DNA from: Paenibacillus sp. HWE-109 | GTDB lineage: Bacteria; Bacillota; Bacilli; Paenibacillales; NBRC-103111 | Direction of reading: 5' to 3' | Assembly: GCF_022163125.1 (NCBI RefSeq) | Contig: NZ_CP091881.1 | Coordinates: forward strand, 4,154,001 to 4,218,000 | DNA: 64,000 bases | Part shown: positions 24,161 through 32,935 of the stretch, in pieces | Layout: every line of letters begins with the position of its first letter | Position numbering within the stretch: position 1 is the stretch's first letter | Notes under the pieces: generated by a model | Databases searched by the model: none | Told to the model about the DNA's origin: nothing | The model's input: the letters and a program-made list of their open reading frames with translations, nothing else | Position numbers and translations under genes: made by a program

Positions 24161-25144
24161 TCATCCTTTCCTTACTGGAATGGATTCGAGGGGTTTGCCG
24201 TAACGATCCATGATCCGATAGGCAGCTGTTGCCCCTCTGCGACGCTGCAAGATGACATATCTCGTAAATACACCTTCTTCCAGCAGTTGCTTGAGTACAG
24301 GCCGCATACGTACATCATCGTAGTCGGCACCGTGAGCTGTGGCGACTACCCGAATTCCGGTATGAACCGCTTCATGAATAGCTTGGGCATCTTCTGGGCG
24401 CCCAATTTCATCGACGATCAGCACATCAGGTGATAAAGACCGTATCATCATCATCATGCCTTCCGCCTTGGGACAACCGTCAAGGACATCTGTGCGCGGC
24501 CCAAGATCGAATCTAGGGACACCTTTCACACAAGCAGCCAACTCGGATCGTTCATCAATGACCCCAACCTTCTTGCCGGCATTCGCTAGACTGTCCGTCC
24601 CCCACTCACCTCGGCTCACTAATCTCGCGATATCACGGAGGAGCGTTGTTTTCCCTTGCTGCGGCGGCGAAATGATGAGCGTATGATGAATACTTCTCAT
24701 CACGGGATCATACAGGTGCGGCAGCACGGCTTGGCCAACCCCTTGCAGTTCACGAGCAATCCGGATATTGAAGGAACTCACATCACGAATTTGTCTGACA
24801 TGGCCTTGTTCCAGCACCGTACGTCCTGCTAGTCCTACTCGATGGCCTCCGACAATGGTGATATAGCCACGCCTAAGCTCTTCTTCAAAGGTGTATAAGG
24901 AATGATTCGTCAACATCTCCAGCAGGGTCAGACAATCCTGACGATTCGGTTTATAGGCCCTGGCTTCCTGCGCGACGATTTGGCCCCGCTCATCCAGAAA
25001 GGCATACCGATCACCCCAGCTAATCTCGAAAGGGCGCGACTCTCGTATCCGGATCTCTTCAACGCTAGCTTGTACTTCTGGCGACAGTTCGGCTAACAGA
25101 AGCCGGAGCGACTGGGGGAACAAATGCATAATCGTTGTGAGCAT
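24161..25144 (-). CDS. spoIIIAA: Stage III sporulation protein AA (ATPase)
   Basis: 327 residues from the ATG at 25142-25144; an upstream TTG at 25162 overlaps the GGAGG and is unlikely. A secretion-ATPase-like P-loop protein: Walker A LIISPPQQGKTTLL (the first Gly of the usual GxxxxGKT is Ser here), LGPRTDVLDGCPKAEGMMMM, Walker B-type LIVDEIGRPEDAQAIHEAV and TAHGADYDDV. It is the motor protein of the SpoIIIA complex and is essential for sigma-G activity. First gene of the operon. Confidence 0.95.
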   Translation of the reverse strand: MLTTIMHLFPQSLRLLLAELSPEVQASVEEIRIRESRPFEISWGDRYAFLDERGQIVAQEARAYKPNRQDCLTLLEMLTNHSLYTFEEELRRGYITIVGGHRVGLAGRTVLEQGHVRQIRDVSSFNIRIARELQGVGQAVLPHLYDPVMRSIHHTLIISPPQQGKTTLLRDIARLVSRGEWGTDSLANAGKKVGVIDERSELAACVKGVPRFDLGPRTDVLDGCPKAEGMMMMIRSLSPDVLIVDEIGRPEDAQAIHEAVHTGIRVVATAHGADYDDVRMRPVLKQLLEEGVFTRYVILQRRRGATAAYRIMDRYGKPLESIPVRKG

Positions 25145-25216
25145 AGCCTGACATCCCTCCAAGTTGTCCAGTCTTCTATATTCATTTCTATGCTTAATAG
25201 AAAGAAATATGACCGA

Positions 25217-25480
25217 TTACTTTTTTAAAATACCAATAAATAGACAGCTTACACCCGCAATCACCCACAGCATCTTGCCATAGGAGAGCTTCTCAGCGAT
25301 TCCTACCAAACCGATGGTAGTTGTCGCTAATAGTACTAGAGGACCTACTAGAGCCAAACCAGAGTTCACTAGGAGCGCCTTCTCCACCGTGGCCAGCCTC
25401 AACATGAGAATAGCGGCAATAATCTCAATACTTCCCGACATCATCCTCAGCGAGGCCATCGTTAGGACAATTTTGTTCAT
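25217..25480 (-). CDS. yqhV: YqhV-family membrane protein (DUF2619)
   Basis: 87 residues with three membrane helices: MASLRMMSGSIEIIAAILML, NSGLALVGPLVLLATTTIG and KMLWVIAGVSCLFIGIL. It is the YqhV/DUF2619 family, and yqhV lies directly upstream of spoIIIAA in B. subtilis as here, where it is under sporulation control. The role is unknown. AAAGGAGG precedes the ATG. Lying 55 bases or so before spoIIIAA on the same strand, it may share its transcript. Confidence 0.9.
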   Translation of the reverse strand: MNKIVLTMASLRMMSGSIEIIAAILMLRLATVEKALLVNSGLALVGPLVLLATTTIGLVGIAEKLSYGKMLWVIAGVSCLFIGILKK

Positions 25481-25555
25481 TTCTTTTTACTACCTCCTTT
25501 AAAAGATTTAGATCTCCATGCATGATTGCGGAGTGAGAGTTAGCTCGAACTTCTT

Positions 25556-25594
25556 GCATAAGGTAGGGTTAAAGCTTTTTACCCTACCTTATGC
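25556..25594. promoter_or_regulatory. 39-bp palindrome upstream of comA
   Basis: GCATAAGGTAGGGT (25556-25569) and ACCCTACCTTATGC (25581-25594) are perfect 14-base inverted arms around an 11-base AT-rich centre (TAAAGCTTTTT). It lies between the divergent yqhV and comA genes, where no terminator is expected, and no U run follows on either strand. An operator or a regulatory hairpin is the best reading. Confidence 0.6.
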
Positions 25595-25622
25595 GGGCTC
25601 GTCTGATTTTAGGCATGCTGGG

Positions 25623-25651
25623 CACCACCATTTATCCGGGTGCATATGCTG
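25623..25651 (+). promoter_or_regulatory. Possible mother-cell (sigma-K-like) promoter of comA
   Basis: CACC at 25623-25626, then 16 bases, then CATATGCTG at 25643-25651, close to the sigma-K pattern (mACm, 16-17, CATAnnnTA; last base differs). It lies about 43 bases before the comA start. Weak evidence. Confidence 0.3.
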
Positions 25652-25693
25652 TTCACATAATTGATCCTTCGAAGGACAGTGAGGAGTAATACC

Positions 25694-26497
25694 ATGGAAG
25701 TGACCTCTTATTTAAAATGGAACCCCGTTCTGGCCGACCCCACAGGACAAAGGCAGGCCAAACCTAGAACGCTGGGTCAAACGATGGTTATGGATAAAGG
25801 CTTGGGCATGTACGCTTTCCAGGATTTATTGAACACCTCCAGCAGTCATCTGGACATGATTAAACTTGGCTTCGGCACGTCGCCGCTCTATCCCCAAGAC
25901 TTATTGAAAAGTAAAATCAATTTGGCCAAGGAAAGAGGGATTTGCATCTATCCCGGAGGCACTTTTTTGGAAGTGGCCATTACACAGCATGCTGTAGACT
26001 CCTTTTTTGATATGATCATCGCACTCGGCTTTAACGGGGTTGAAATTTCCAACGGAACGATTGAAATAGAACGCAAACTCAGAAATGAATTGATCCTTCG
26101 CGGTATGGAAGAGGGTTTGGAGGTCATCACGGAATATGGTAAAAAAGGGTGGGGTTCGACCATCGAATTGGAGGAGCTCATTGAAACTGTCATGATTGAC
26201 ACCGAACACGGAGCCAAACTGGTGACGATTGAAGCGCGGGAATCCGGAATAGGTGTGGGTATTTTCGATCAGGCAGGCAAATGTAAGGATGAGGAACTGC
26301 AGAATGTGCTTTCCTCCGTTAATGGGCAGCAGCTTCTATGGGAAGCGCCGCTCAAAAGTCAACAGGTGCATTTGATCAGCATGCTCGGGCCTGATATTCA
26401 TTTGGGAAATATTTCACCGGATGAACTGATCGCACTGGAAGCATTGCGCAGAGGACTTCGTTCGGATACGTTGTCTTTGGGTACCAGAAAGGATTAG
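25694..26497 (+). CDS. comA: Phosphosulfolactate synthase (ComA-like)
   Basis: 267 residues from the ATG at 25694 with GAGGAG at 25681-25686; an in-frame start 11 codons earlier has no good site. It is a TIM-barrel protein of the ComA family: KPRTLGQTMVMDKGLGMYAF, LDMIKLGFGTSPLYP, GICIYPGGTFLEVAITQHAV, GFNGVEISNGTIEI, and TIEARESGIGVGIFD. ComA adds sulfite to phosphoenolpyruvate to give (2R)-phosphosulfolactate; the B. subtilis homologue is YitC, and sulfolactate is a known spore component there. comB follows after three bases. The name is that of the enzyme family, not the competence regulator ComA. Confidence 0.92.
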   Translation: MEVTSYLKWNPVLADPTGQRQAKPRTLGQTMVMDKGLGMYAFQDLLNTSSSHLDMIKLGFGTSPLYPQDLLKSKINLAKERGICIYPGGTFLEVAITQHAVDSFFDMIIALGFNGVEISNGTIEIERKLRNELILRGMEEGLEVITEYGKKGWGSTIELEELIETVMIDTEHGAKLVTIEARESGIGVGIFDQAGKCKDEELQNVLSSVNGQQLLWEAPLKSQQVHLISMLGPDIHLGNISPDELIALEALRRGLRSDTLSLGTRKD

Positions 26498-26500
26498 AAG

Positions 26501-27241
26501 ATGCATATCGAGGTAGTCGCCAACATCGGCGAAGCAAGAAGTGACGATTTGCTTCATAAGACCGTCATTGTCGTTGATGTTTTACGTGCTACTAGCACGA
26601 TCATCACCGCACTCGCTAACGGTTGCAAAGCGATTGTTCCTGTCGAAACCGTTATGAAGGCCAAGGAACAAGTTCAAGAGGGCGATCTCTTGGGCGGGGA
26701 ACGTTACTGCAAAAAAATCCCCGGCTTTGATTTTGGCAATTCTCCCCTAGAATATACAAGAGAAGCCGTACAAGGCAAACGGATCATCCTTACGACGACG
26801 AATGGAACCAGAGGCATTCAGAAGTCGATGAAAGCCGACCACATCCTCGCAGGAGCCTTGCTCAACGGCCGAGCCTGCGCCCAAGCTGCCATTGCTTTCA
26901 AAAAAGATACGGTCATTCTATGCGCCGGTACACAGGATGTTTTTTCATTCGAAGACGGGATCTGCGCAGGGCTTATCTTGGAAGAGTTCACCCGTTCACT
27001 AGGCGAGAAAAACGTCCTCATCAATGATTTTGGTCTAACGATGAGAAGCAGTTACCTGCACAGCAAGGATAGCTTATTTGAAACGCTTGTTTCCTGTGCC
27101 AATGGCAAAAAAATGAGTAGATCCGGCTTTCACGATGATCTGATACTCTGTGCCAAGACGAATATCATGGATCAAGTCCCGATTTGGGAACATGATCAAA
27201 TGATTCTGCTGCCGCGAAGCCTGGCACGCTCAGCGTTCTAA
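26501..27241 (+). CDS. comB: 2-phosphosulfolactate phosphatase (ComB-like)
   Basis: 246 residues. The ComB signatures are present: VVDVLRATSTIITALANGCK, GDLLGGERYCKKIPGFDFGN and SPLEYTREAVQGKRIILTTT followed by NGTRGI. ComB hydrolyses phosphosulfolactate to sulfolactate. Together with the upstream synthase this makes a two-step sulfolactate route from PEP and sulfite; no later coenzyme M genes are present in the window. The product could be stored in the spore, as reported for B. subtilis. Confidence 0.93.
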   Translation: MHIEVVANIGEARSDDLLHKTVIVVDVLRATSTIITALANGCKAIVPVETVMKAKEQVQEGDLLGGERYCKKIPGFDFGNSPLEYTREAVQGKRIILTTTNGTRGIQKSMKADHILAGALLNGRACAQAAIAFKKDTVILCAGTQDVFSFEDGICAGLILEEFTRSLGEKNVLINDFGLTMRSSYLHSKDSLFETLVSCANGKKMSRSGFHDDLILCAKTNIMDQVPIWEHDQMILLPRSLARSAF

Positions 27242-27296
27242 ATACAAGCCCCCCTCATAAACTAGGATGGAAGTTAAAGCGTGAGGGGATAAGCAG

Positions 27297-27761
27297 ATGA
27301 ATGGCGATATACTCTTGGTTGTATTGATTATTATCGGACTGATCGGCCGTTCGCCGATCATTACGACAGCGGCCTGCCTCTTGCTCGCGGTGAAGCTGAT
27401 TGGTCTGGATCGCTTCTTTCCGACGATGGAGCGAAGAGGCTTGGAGCTCGGCTTGTTATTCCTGACTGTCGGGGTGCTCGTCCCTTTTGCGAGCGAGCGA
27501 ATCTCCATGAAGGATATCGTTTCTGTTTTCACAACGTGGCCTGGCATCATCGCGCTCCTTGGCGGAGCCATCGCTACTTATATGAATGGCAAAGGGCTGG
27601 AACTACTGAAAATAGACCCACAATTAATTGTGGGTCTTGTCATCGGTTCTATCTTTGGCATTGTCTTTATGCGCGGTATTCCGGTAGGCCCTTTGATGGC
27701 TGCCGGCATAACGGCCTTTTTATTGAAATTAGCCTACTTTATTGCAGATAAAATAAGATAA
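27297..27761 (+). CDS. DUF441 membrane protein (YtwI/YeaL family)
   Basis: 154 residues with four membrane helices (DILLVVLIIIGLIGRSPIIT; ELGLLFLTVGVLVPFASERI; TTWPGIIALLGGAIATYMNG; PQLIVGLVIGSIFGIVFMRG) and the family tail GIPVGPLMAAGITAFLLKL. This is the conserved DUF441 family (B. subtilis YtwI, E. coli YeaL), of unknown function. It follows comB by 55 bases on the same strand and may share its transcript. GTGAGGGGATAAGCAG precedes the ATG. Confidence 0.88.
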   Translation: MNGDILLVVLIIIGLIGRSPIITTAACLLLAVKLIGLDRFFPTMERRGLELGLLFLTVGVLVPFASERISMKDIVSVFTTWPGIIALLGGAIATYMNGKGLELLKIDPQLIVGLVIGSIFGIVFMRGIPVGPLMAAGITAFLLKLAYFIADKIR

Positions 27762-27768
27762 GTCTCGG

Positions 27769-29031
27769 TTAGCGGCGATCTTCCGGCCCGCCAACGAAAG
27801 CTTGCTCGGTAGTGTCCAAGCCATAAGCCGTGTGCAAAGCACTTATCACTTCGGTTAAGTTGGAATTGGAGTTATCAATGACGCAGGACATTTTGATCTC
27901 GGAGGTGCTAACCAGCGAGATGGAAATGCCCAAGTCGGAAATCACTTTGAACATCGTAGCAGCGACACCAGGCGTACTTACCATGCCTGCTCCAACGATG
28001 GACACCTTCACAAGGTTTACTTCGGAAGTAACTTCGCGGTAACCAATCTCTTCACGGATTTGTTCGATAACCGCTAAGGCCCGCTCGCGATCAGCAAGGG
28101 TCGTCGTGAAAGAGAAATCAGCGGAACCATTGATCACACCGCTTTGTACAATAATATCAACGTCAATTTGCACTTCAGCAAGTGAAATGAACACTTTAGC
28201 CAATTGCCCCGGTTTCTCAGGAACACCCAGAATACTAATTCTTGCTACATTCTTGTCATACGCGATGCCACGAACAACGATTCCTTGTTCCATCACTGCT
28301 TCCTCCTTCACGTTGGTACCTTCATTGTAAGTAAAGCTTGAACGCACCACGAGGGTAACGTTGTAATTTTTGGCATATTCAACAGCCCTAGGATGAAGAA
28401 CCGCAGCTCCCAAATTAGCCAGCTCCAGCATTTCGTCATAAGAAATTTCATTCAGCTTTCTTGCCACTTTCACGATGCGCGGGTCTGTTGAATAAATCCC
28501 GTCCACATCCGTGTAGATTTCGCACAGGTCTGCTTTGATAGCAGCAGCCAGCGCGACAGCTGTTGTGTCCGATCCGCCGCGACCCAGTGTTGTAATCTCA
28601 CCAGCTTCGGTCATCCCCTGGAATCCGGCAACGATGACCACATTGCCTTGTTCAATCGCGTTCAAAACACGCTGCGGCTGAATATCGGAAATCCTTGCTT
28701 TTCCATGAACAGCTTCCGTGTAAATCCCACTTTGCCAACCCGTGTAAGACACGGCTTGTTCGCCAAGATTATGTATCGCCATCGATAATAATGCGACAGA
28801 TACTTGCTCCCCGGTCGTTAACAGCATATCCATTTCACGAGCCGGTGGGGCTCCATCGTAAATTTGCTTAGACAGGTCGATCAAATCATCTGTTGTATCT
28901 CCCATTGCCGAAACGACAACAACACAGCTATGTCCTGCTTGCTTTCGTTCTACAATCCTTTTTGCAACACGTTTCATTCGCTCCGCATCACCGACAGAGC
29001 TACCGCCAAATTTCATCACGATTAGAGACAA
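27769..29031 (-). CDS. lysC: Aspartate kinase (LysC type)
   Basis: 420 residues from the TTG at 29029-29031 (LSLIVMKFGGSSVGDAERMK), which has AGGAG at good distance; the longer open frame to 29139 runs into the efp terminator region. The kinase domain has KFGGSSV, TTGEQVSVALLSMAI, TLGRGGSDTTAVALAAAI and EIYTDVDGIYSTDPR; two C-terminal ACT domains (RISILGVPEKPGQLAKVFIS; VSIVGAGMVSTPGVAATMFK) give feedback control. It phosphorylates aspartate towards lysine, threonine, methionine and diaminopimelate/dipicolinate. The class with internal beta-subunit start is likely. Confidence 0.94.
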   Translation of the reverse strand: MSLIVMKFGGSSVGDAERMKRVAKRIVERKQAGHSCVVVVSAMGDTTDDLIDLSKQIYDGAPPAREMDMLLTTGEQVSVALLSMAIHNLGEQAVSYTGWQSGIYTEAVHGKARISDIQPQRVLNAIEQGNVVIVAGFQGMTEAGEITTLGRGGSDTTAVALAAAIKADLCEIYTDVDGIYSTDPRIVKVARKLNEISYDEMLELANLGAAVLHPRAVEYAKNYNVTLVVRSSFTYNEGTNVKEEAVMEQGIVVRGIAYDKNVARISILGVPEKPGQLAKVFISLAEVQIDVDIIVQSGVINGSADFSFTTTLADRERALAVIEQIREEIGYREVTSEVNLVKVSIVGAGMVSTPGVAATMFKVISDLGISISLVSTSEIKMSCVIDNSNSNLTEVISALHTAYGLDTTEQAFVGGPEDRR

Positions 29032-29122
29032 AGCTGACCCACTCCTAACGCATACTAGTGCATAACAATTCAATATTATAGCATAAAACTGCACAACTGT
29101 GGTAAGAAATACTTGCTGCATC

Positions 29123-29161
29123 AAAAAAAGCCTCCCCAACTCATCAGAGTCAGAGAGGCTT
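29123..29161 (-). terminator. Terminator of efp
   Basis: On the minus strand AAGCCTCTCTGACTC pairs with GAGTTGGGGAGGCTT (wobbles allowed) around a TGAT loop, followed by TTTTT. Confidence 0.88.
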
Positions 29162-29168
29162 GTCTTAA

Positions 29169-29732
29169 TTAAGACTGAGCACGAGAGATGTATCTGCCAT
29201 CTTCGGTATCTACAGTAAGAACGTCGCCTTCATTGATGAAAAGCGGCACTTGAACGGAAAGTCCAGTTTCCACTTTTGCACTTTTGAGAGCGCCTTGTGC
29301 TGTGTTGCCTTTGATGCCCGGCTCTGTTTCAACAACTTTCAAGTCAACGCTCTTCGGCAAGTTAATCCCGAGGATTTCACCTTGATAGCTCAAAATTTTG
29401 ATGTTCATGTTTTCGAGCAAGAAGTTCAATTCCCATTTCAACTGCTCGCGGGAAAGAGCGAACTGATCGTAAGTTTCTGTATCCATGAACGTAAATTCAT
29501 CGCCGCCGGAATAAAGGAATTGCACTTCACGATTGTCGATGTGTGCGCGGCCTACGTTCTCACCAGCGCGGAACGTACGTTCAACTGTGTTTCCGTTACG
29601 CAGGTTTTTAAGCTTGGAGCGCACGAATGCTGCACCTTTACCTGGCTTCACGTGTTGGAAATCCAGAACGGTAAAAATATCATGCTCTACTGTAATCGTA
29701 AGACCTGTTTTGAAATCGTTAACTGATATCAC
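29169..29732 (-). CDS. efp: Elongation factor P
   Basis: 187 residues, full length. Three beta-barrel domains: ISVNDFKTGLTITVEHDIFT, the tip loop HVKPGKGAAFVRSKLKNL with Lys32 at the site that is modified or acts directly in peptide-bond formation, and the final VPLFINEGDVLTVDTEDGRY. EF-P relieves ribosome stalling on polyproline. The start is a GTG with GGAGGG upstream. It follows the Xaa-Pro peptidase gene by 15 bases, the arrangement seen in many Bacillota. Confidence 0.97.
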   Translation of the reverse strand: MISVNDFKTGLTITVEHDIFTVLDFQHVKPGKGAAFVRSKLKNLRNGNTVERTFRAGENVGRAHIDNREVQFLYSGGDEFTFMDTETYDQFALSREQLKWELNFLLENMNIKILSYQGEILGINLPKSVDLKVVETEPGIKGNTAQGALKSAKVETGLSVQVPLFINEGDVLTVDTEDGRYISRAQS

Positions 29733-29747
29733 TTGTAAATCCCTCCG

Positions 29748-30821
29748 CTAGTCAATAATAAGAAAATCTTTGGTAGAATGTGTAAGTATTTTAATGCCGG
29801 TGTCAGTAATTACTGCATCGTCCTCAATTCGAACTCCACCAAAGTCAGGGAGATAAATGCCGGGTTCAACGGTAACCACCATACCAGGTGTTAAAATCAT
29901 CTCTTCGGTTTTCGACAAGCGCGGAGATTCATGAACCTCCATACCTAATCCGTGTCCGGTACCGTGACCGAAATAATCGCCATAGCCATGCTTCACGATA
30001 ACATCACGTGCAAAAGCATCGCCTTCTCTGCCAGTAATCCCCGGTTTCAGGTTGGCCAGACAATTCAACTGAGCCTCAAGCACAATCTCATAAATTTCTT
30101 TATGTTTGTCTGTCGGCTTTCCAAGCATAACCGTTCTAGTAATGTCAGAGCAATACCCTTTATAATACGCTCCAAAATCTAATTTGACAAACTCGTTTAA
30201 TTGTAGCACGCGATCGCTCGCTTTACCATGAGGAAGCGCGGAACGTTCCCCGGAAGCTACAATCGTCTCAAACGATGTCGATGTTCCTCCATTTTTGCGG
30301 ATAAACATCTCAATTTCAAGGGCAATATCTTTCTCCTGCACACCGGGCTTGATGAAATTCAAGATGTGTGTAAATGTTTGATCTGCCAAATCCGCGGCTT
30401 CTTGCATAATTTGCAATTCCGCTTCATCTTTGACGATCCGAATCAATTCAACAATACGCGAAGTAGGCACTAATTCGATTCCTGCTAAGCCTGCCTGGAA
30501 ACCAAGGAAATCGCCATACGTGACATCTGCTTGCTCAAAGCCTACTTTCGTAATCCCTTGCTGCTGCAAAAGCTCGCGCACAGTCTCAATAGCCTTAGGC
30601 TTATGCTCGACAACCTCGAATAGCTTCGCTTGTTGTGGGGCTTGTGTCATATAGCGAAAATCAGTTAACAGTAAAGCTCGATCCAACGTTATTAGGACAT
30701 ACCCGGAAGAACCCGTGAAACCAGATACATATGTACGGTTATATGCGTTCGTGATGAGTAGTGCCGGCAAATCTTGCTGCTCCATAACCTTGCGAAGACG
30801 TTCAATACGGTTCTCCTGCAT
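29748..30821 (-). CDS. papA: M24 family Xaa-Pro aminopeptidase (PapA/YqhT)
   Basis: 357 residues from the ATG at 30819-30821. Creatinase-like N-terminal domain, then the pita-bread metallopeptidase domain with the metal ligands in KLDFGAYYKGYCSDITRTVM, FGHGTGHGLGMEVHESPRL and VTVEPGIYLPDFGGVRIEDD. It removes N-terminal residues preceding proline from peptides. The gene sits between aroQ (six bases before the longest frame) and efp, matching B. subtilis yqhS-yqhT-efp. Confidence 0.93.
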   Translation of the reverse strand: MQENRIERLRKVMEQQDLPALLITNAYNRTYVSGFTGSSGYVLITLDRALLLTDFRYMTQAPQQAKLFEVVEHKPKAIETVRELLQQQGITKVGFEQADVTYGDFLGFQAGLAGIELVPTSRIVELIRIVKDEAELQIMQEAADLADQTFTHILNFIKPGVQEKDIALEIEMFIRKNGGTSTSFETIVASGERSALPHGKASDRVLQLNEFVKLDFGAYYKGYCSDITRTVMLGKPTDKHKEIYEIVLEAQLNCLANLKPGITGREGDAFARDVIVKHGYGDYFGHGTGHGLGMEVHESPRLSKTEEMILTPGMVVTVEPGIYLPDFGGVRIEDDAVITDTGIKILTHSTKDFLIID

Positions 30822-30839
30822 CCAAATCACCAATCTTTC

Positions 30840-31271
30840 TTACATATGGGATAGTAATGCTCGTAATCCTAGCTCGTACCCTTGGGGGCCAAGGCCACAA
30901 ATCTGACCGATGACAACAGGGGCAATCACGGAATGATGTCGGAATTCCTCACGCTTATGAATATTCGATAGGTGGACTTCGACAGTCGGTATTTGAACTG
31001 CTGCCAAAGCATCGCGAATCGCATAACTATAATGCGTAAATGCTCCTGGATTTATCAAGATACCATCTTTCGTACCAAAAGCTTCATGAATTTTATCAAT
31101 AATCTCGCCTTCATGATTCGATTGAAAACTTTCTAGCTCAACAGACAGTCCTTCAGCTAATTCTGATAAGCCTTGAACAATGGCTGAAAGTGAAGACGTT
31201 CCGTAGACGCCAGGTTCTCTTACACCCAGCATATTTAAATTAGGCCCGTTAATAAGCAGAACCTTTTTCAA
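30840..31271 (-). CDS. aroQ: 3-dehydroquinate dehydratase, type II
   Basis: 143 residues from the TTG at 31269-31271 (KKVLLINGPNLNMLGVREPG), placed ten bases behind GGGGAG; the open frame starts seven codons earlier. It has the type II features: NGPNLNMLG, the catalytic Tyr in GVYG, ESFQSNHEGEIIDKIHEAFG, ILINPGAFTHYSYAIRDAL and VEVHLSNIHKREEFRHHSVI. It dehydrates 3-dehydroquinate in the shikimate pathway. It is homologous to B. subtilis yqhS. Confidence 0.95.
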   Translation of the reverse strand: MKKVLLINGPNLNMLGVREPGVYGTSSLSAIVQGLSELAEGLSVELESFQSNHEGEIIDKIHEAFGTKDGILINPGAFTHYSYAIRDALAAVQIPTVEVHLSNIHKREEFRHHSVIAPVVIGQICGLGPQGYELGLRALLSHM

Positions 31272-31349
31272 CAGGACATCACTCCCCAGCATATTTCGCC
31301 AAAGCAGGCGATTGCTGCCTATTTGACCCTTGATATTTTACCATAACTT

Positions 31350-31838
31350 TCATGTCTTGTGTATAGGTTGTCTCGTTCTGATATCCGTGTATTCGATGGA
31401 AATGGAATACCCGATAAACATTCCCCACAACAGAAATAAACAAAAATCAGAGATAATCGAATTGATATCCAGATTATTAATCCAATAGGTCATGCCTGCC
31501 AATGGGCCGATCAGCAAGTAAATGGCTGCCCACCAGAAAGCTCCGTAGCCGAGTCCCCACCAAGGACCTTGCAGCTTCCACATAGTGACCATATACAAGA
31601 ATGCAGCCACAATGGAAAAGAGTATAAAAAATCCCCAGCCCATCAAGATGCCTTGCCACGTCAGCAAGAAATCATGTTTGAAAAACGGCTCAATCAGGAA
31701 GCCAATAACGATCTTGGTGAATTTCAGATAGTGTTCAACAATTTTCAATGCTCCCCAAATCAATCCAGCGAAAAAACCAATGTAAATGGTATAAAGCCAC
31801 CGATTTGTTTTTATTTTCCCTTCATTTATCGCGCCCAT
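31350..31838 (-). CDS. yqhR: YqhR-family membrane protein
   Basis: 162 residues from the ATG at 31836-31838, which has AAAGGAAGAG eight bases upstream; an earlier GTG seven codons away overlaps that site. Four membrane helices: TIYIGFFAGLIWGALKIVEH, WQGILMGWGFFILFSIVAAF, WWGLGYGAFWWAAIYLLIG and ISDFCLFLLWGMFIGYSISI. Sequence style and position next to aroQ match YqhR of B. subtilis. Function unknown. Confidence 0.85.
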   Translation of the reverse strand: MGAINEGKIKTNRWLYTIYIGFFAGLIWGALKIVEHYLKFTKIVIGFLIEPFFKHDFLLTWQGILMGWGFFILFSIVAAFLYMVTMWKLQGPWWGLGYGAFWWAAIYLLIGPLAGMTYWINNLDINSIISDFCLFLLWGMFIGYSISIEYTDIRTRQPIHKT

Positions 31839-31990
31839 TTTCCGGTCTCTTCCTTTCACAGCAGAAGTTGCCTGTCTTTCCTCAGGTATGATTAGTATGT
31901 TCTACCGTTATCGGTAGCATTCAACCTGTGAATCCGTTACAATAAGAAAGTACATTAACCGAATTCGAGAAGGATAAGAAGGTGGAACTC

Positions 31991-32935
31991 ATGGCAGAAC
32001 AAAACAGTATATATGGAGGACAAGCCGTCATCGAAGGCGTCATGTTCGCAGGGAAAAATGTGCATGTAACCGCCGTGCGCAAAAAAGATGGTTCGCTTGA
32101 TTATTTGGAAGTACCTAAGAAAGTCATTCCTTGGGTTCAATCGCTCAAGAAAATACCCTTTGTTCGCGGTATTGTGGGCATTATCGAATCCAGCGCCAAA
32201 GGCGCCCAACATCTAAACTTTTCAGCTGAATCCTTCGCAGAACAAGAAGGCGAGGAAGACAAAGGAACAAAGAAAGAAGAGAAACCCGGCTTCTTTTCTA
32301 ATATTTCAATGGTTCTTGGTGTAGCTGTGGTGGGTGTCATTTCATTTTTATTTGGAAAATTCGTTTTTACACTAGTGCCTGCTGTTATTGAACAGTTTTT
32401 ATTTCAAAATGTATTTAGCAATCAAATTCTTCATAATCTTATAGAGGGTGTTATCAAAATCATTTTATTGGTTGGATATATTTACTTCATATCCCTAACA
32501 CCTATGATTCGCCGACTATTTCAGTACCATGGCGCAGAACACAAAGTCATAAGCGCTTATGAAGCCGGTGTCGAGCTTACCGTCAGCAATGTACAGAAGT
32601 TCAATACCCTGCATTATCGCTGCGGCAGCTCATTCATCGTTTTCACCGTATTAATTGGTGTTGTCATTTACTCATTCATTCATTACGACGGATATGTCGA
32701 GCGCATCCTACAAAGATTGCTGCTGCTTCCTGTTGTGATCGGCGTTTCTTATGAAGTGCTAAGATTCACGAACTCGCTTCGCGAAGTACCAGTCCTTCGT
32801 TACTTGGGCTATCCGGGATTATGGCTGCAGCTCTTGACAACCAAAGAGCCTGAAGATCATCAAGTCGAGGTTTCGATTGCTTCTTTCAACCGCATGCGTG
32901 AAGCGGAACAACGAATTTCGGAGGGACGGGCATGA
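31991..32935 (+). CDS. yqhQ: YqhQ-family membrane protein (DUF1385)
   Basis: 314 residues from the ATG at 31991 with AAGGTGG upstream. DUF1385 signatures: YGGQAVIEGVMFAGKNVHVT at the start, TPMIRRLFQYHGAEHKVISA in the middle, LHYRCGSSFIVFTVLIGVVI and RFTNSLREVPVLRYLGYPGL near the end. Four or five membrane helices. The conserved GGQAV, HGAEHK and RCGSSF motifs look like an active or metal site, but no function is established that I can name. It overlaps the next gene by ATGA. Confidence 0.9.
   Translation: MAEQNSIYGGQAVIEGVMFAGKNVHVTAVRKKDGSLDYLEVPKKVIPWVQSLKKIPFVRGIVGIIESSAKGAQHLNFSAESFAEQEGEEDKGTKKEEKPGFFSNISMVLGVAVVGVISFLFGKFVFTLVPAVIEQFLFQNVFSNQILHNLIEGVIKIILLVGYIYFISLTPMIRRLFQYHGAEHKVISAYEAGVELTVSNVQKFNTLHYRCGSSFIVFTVLIGVVIYSFIHYDGYVERILQRLLLLPVVIGVSYEVLRFTNSLREVPVLRYLGYPGLWLQLLTTKEPEDHQVEVSIASFNRMREAEQRISEGRA

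Noticed and set aside
29032..29139. N-terminal extension of aspartate kinase
   Set aside because: It would translate the efp terminator region and lacks a ribosome site; the TTG at 29029-29031 has AGGAG and fits the family start.
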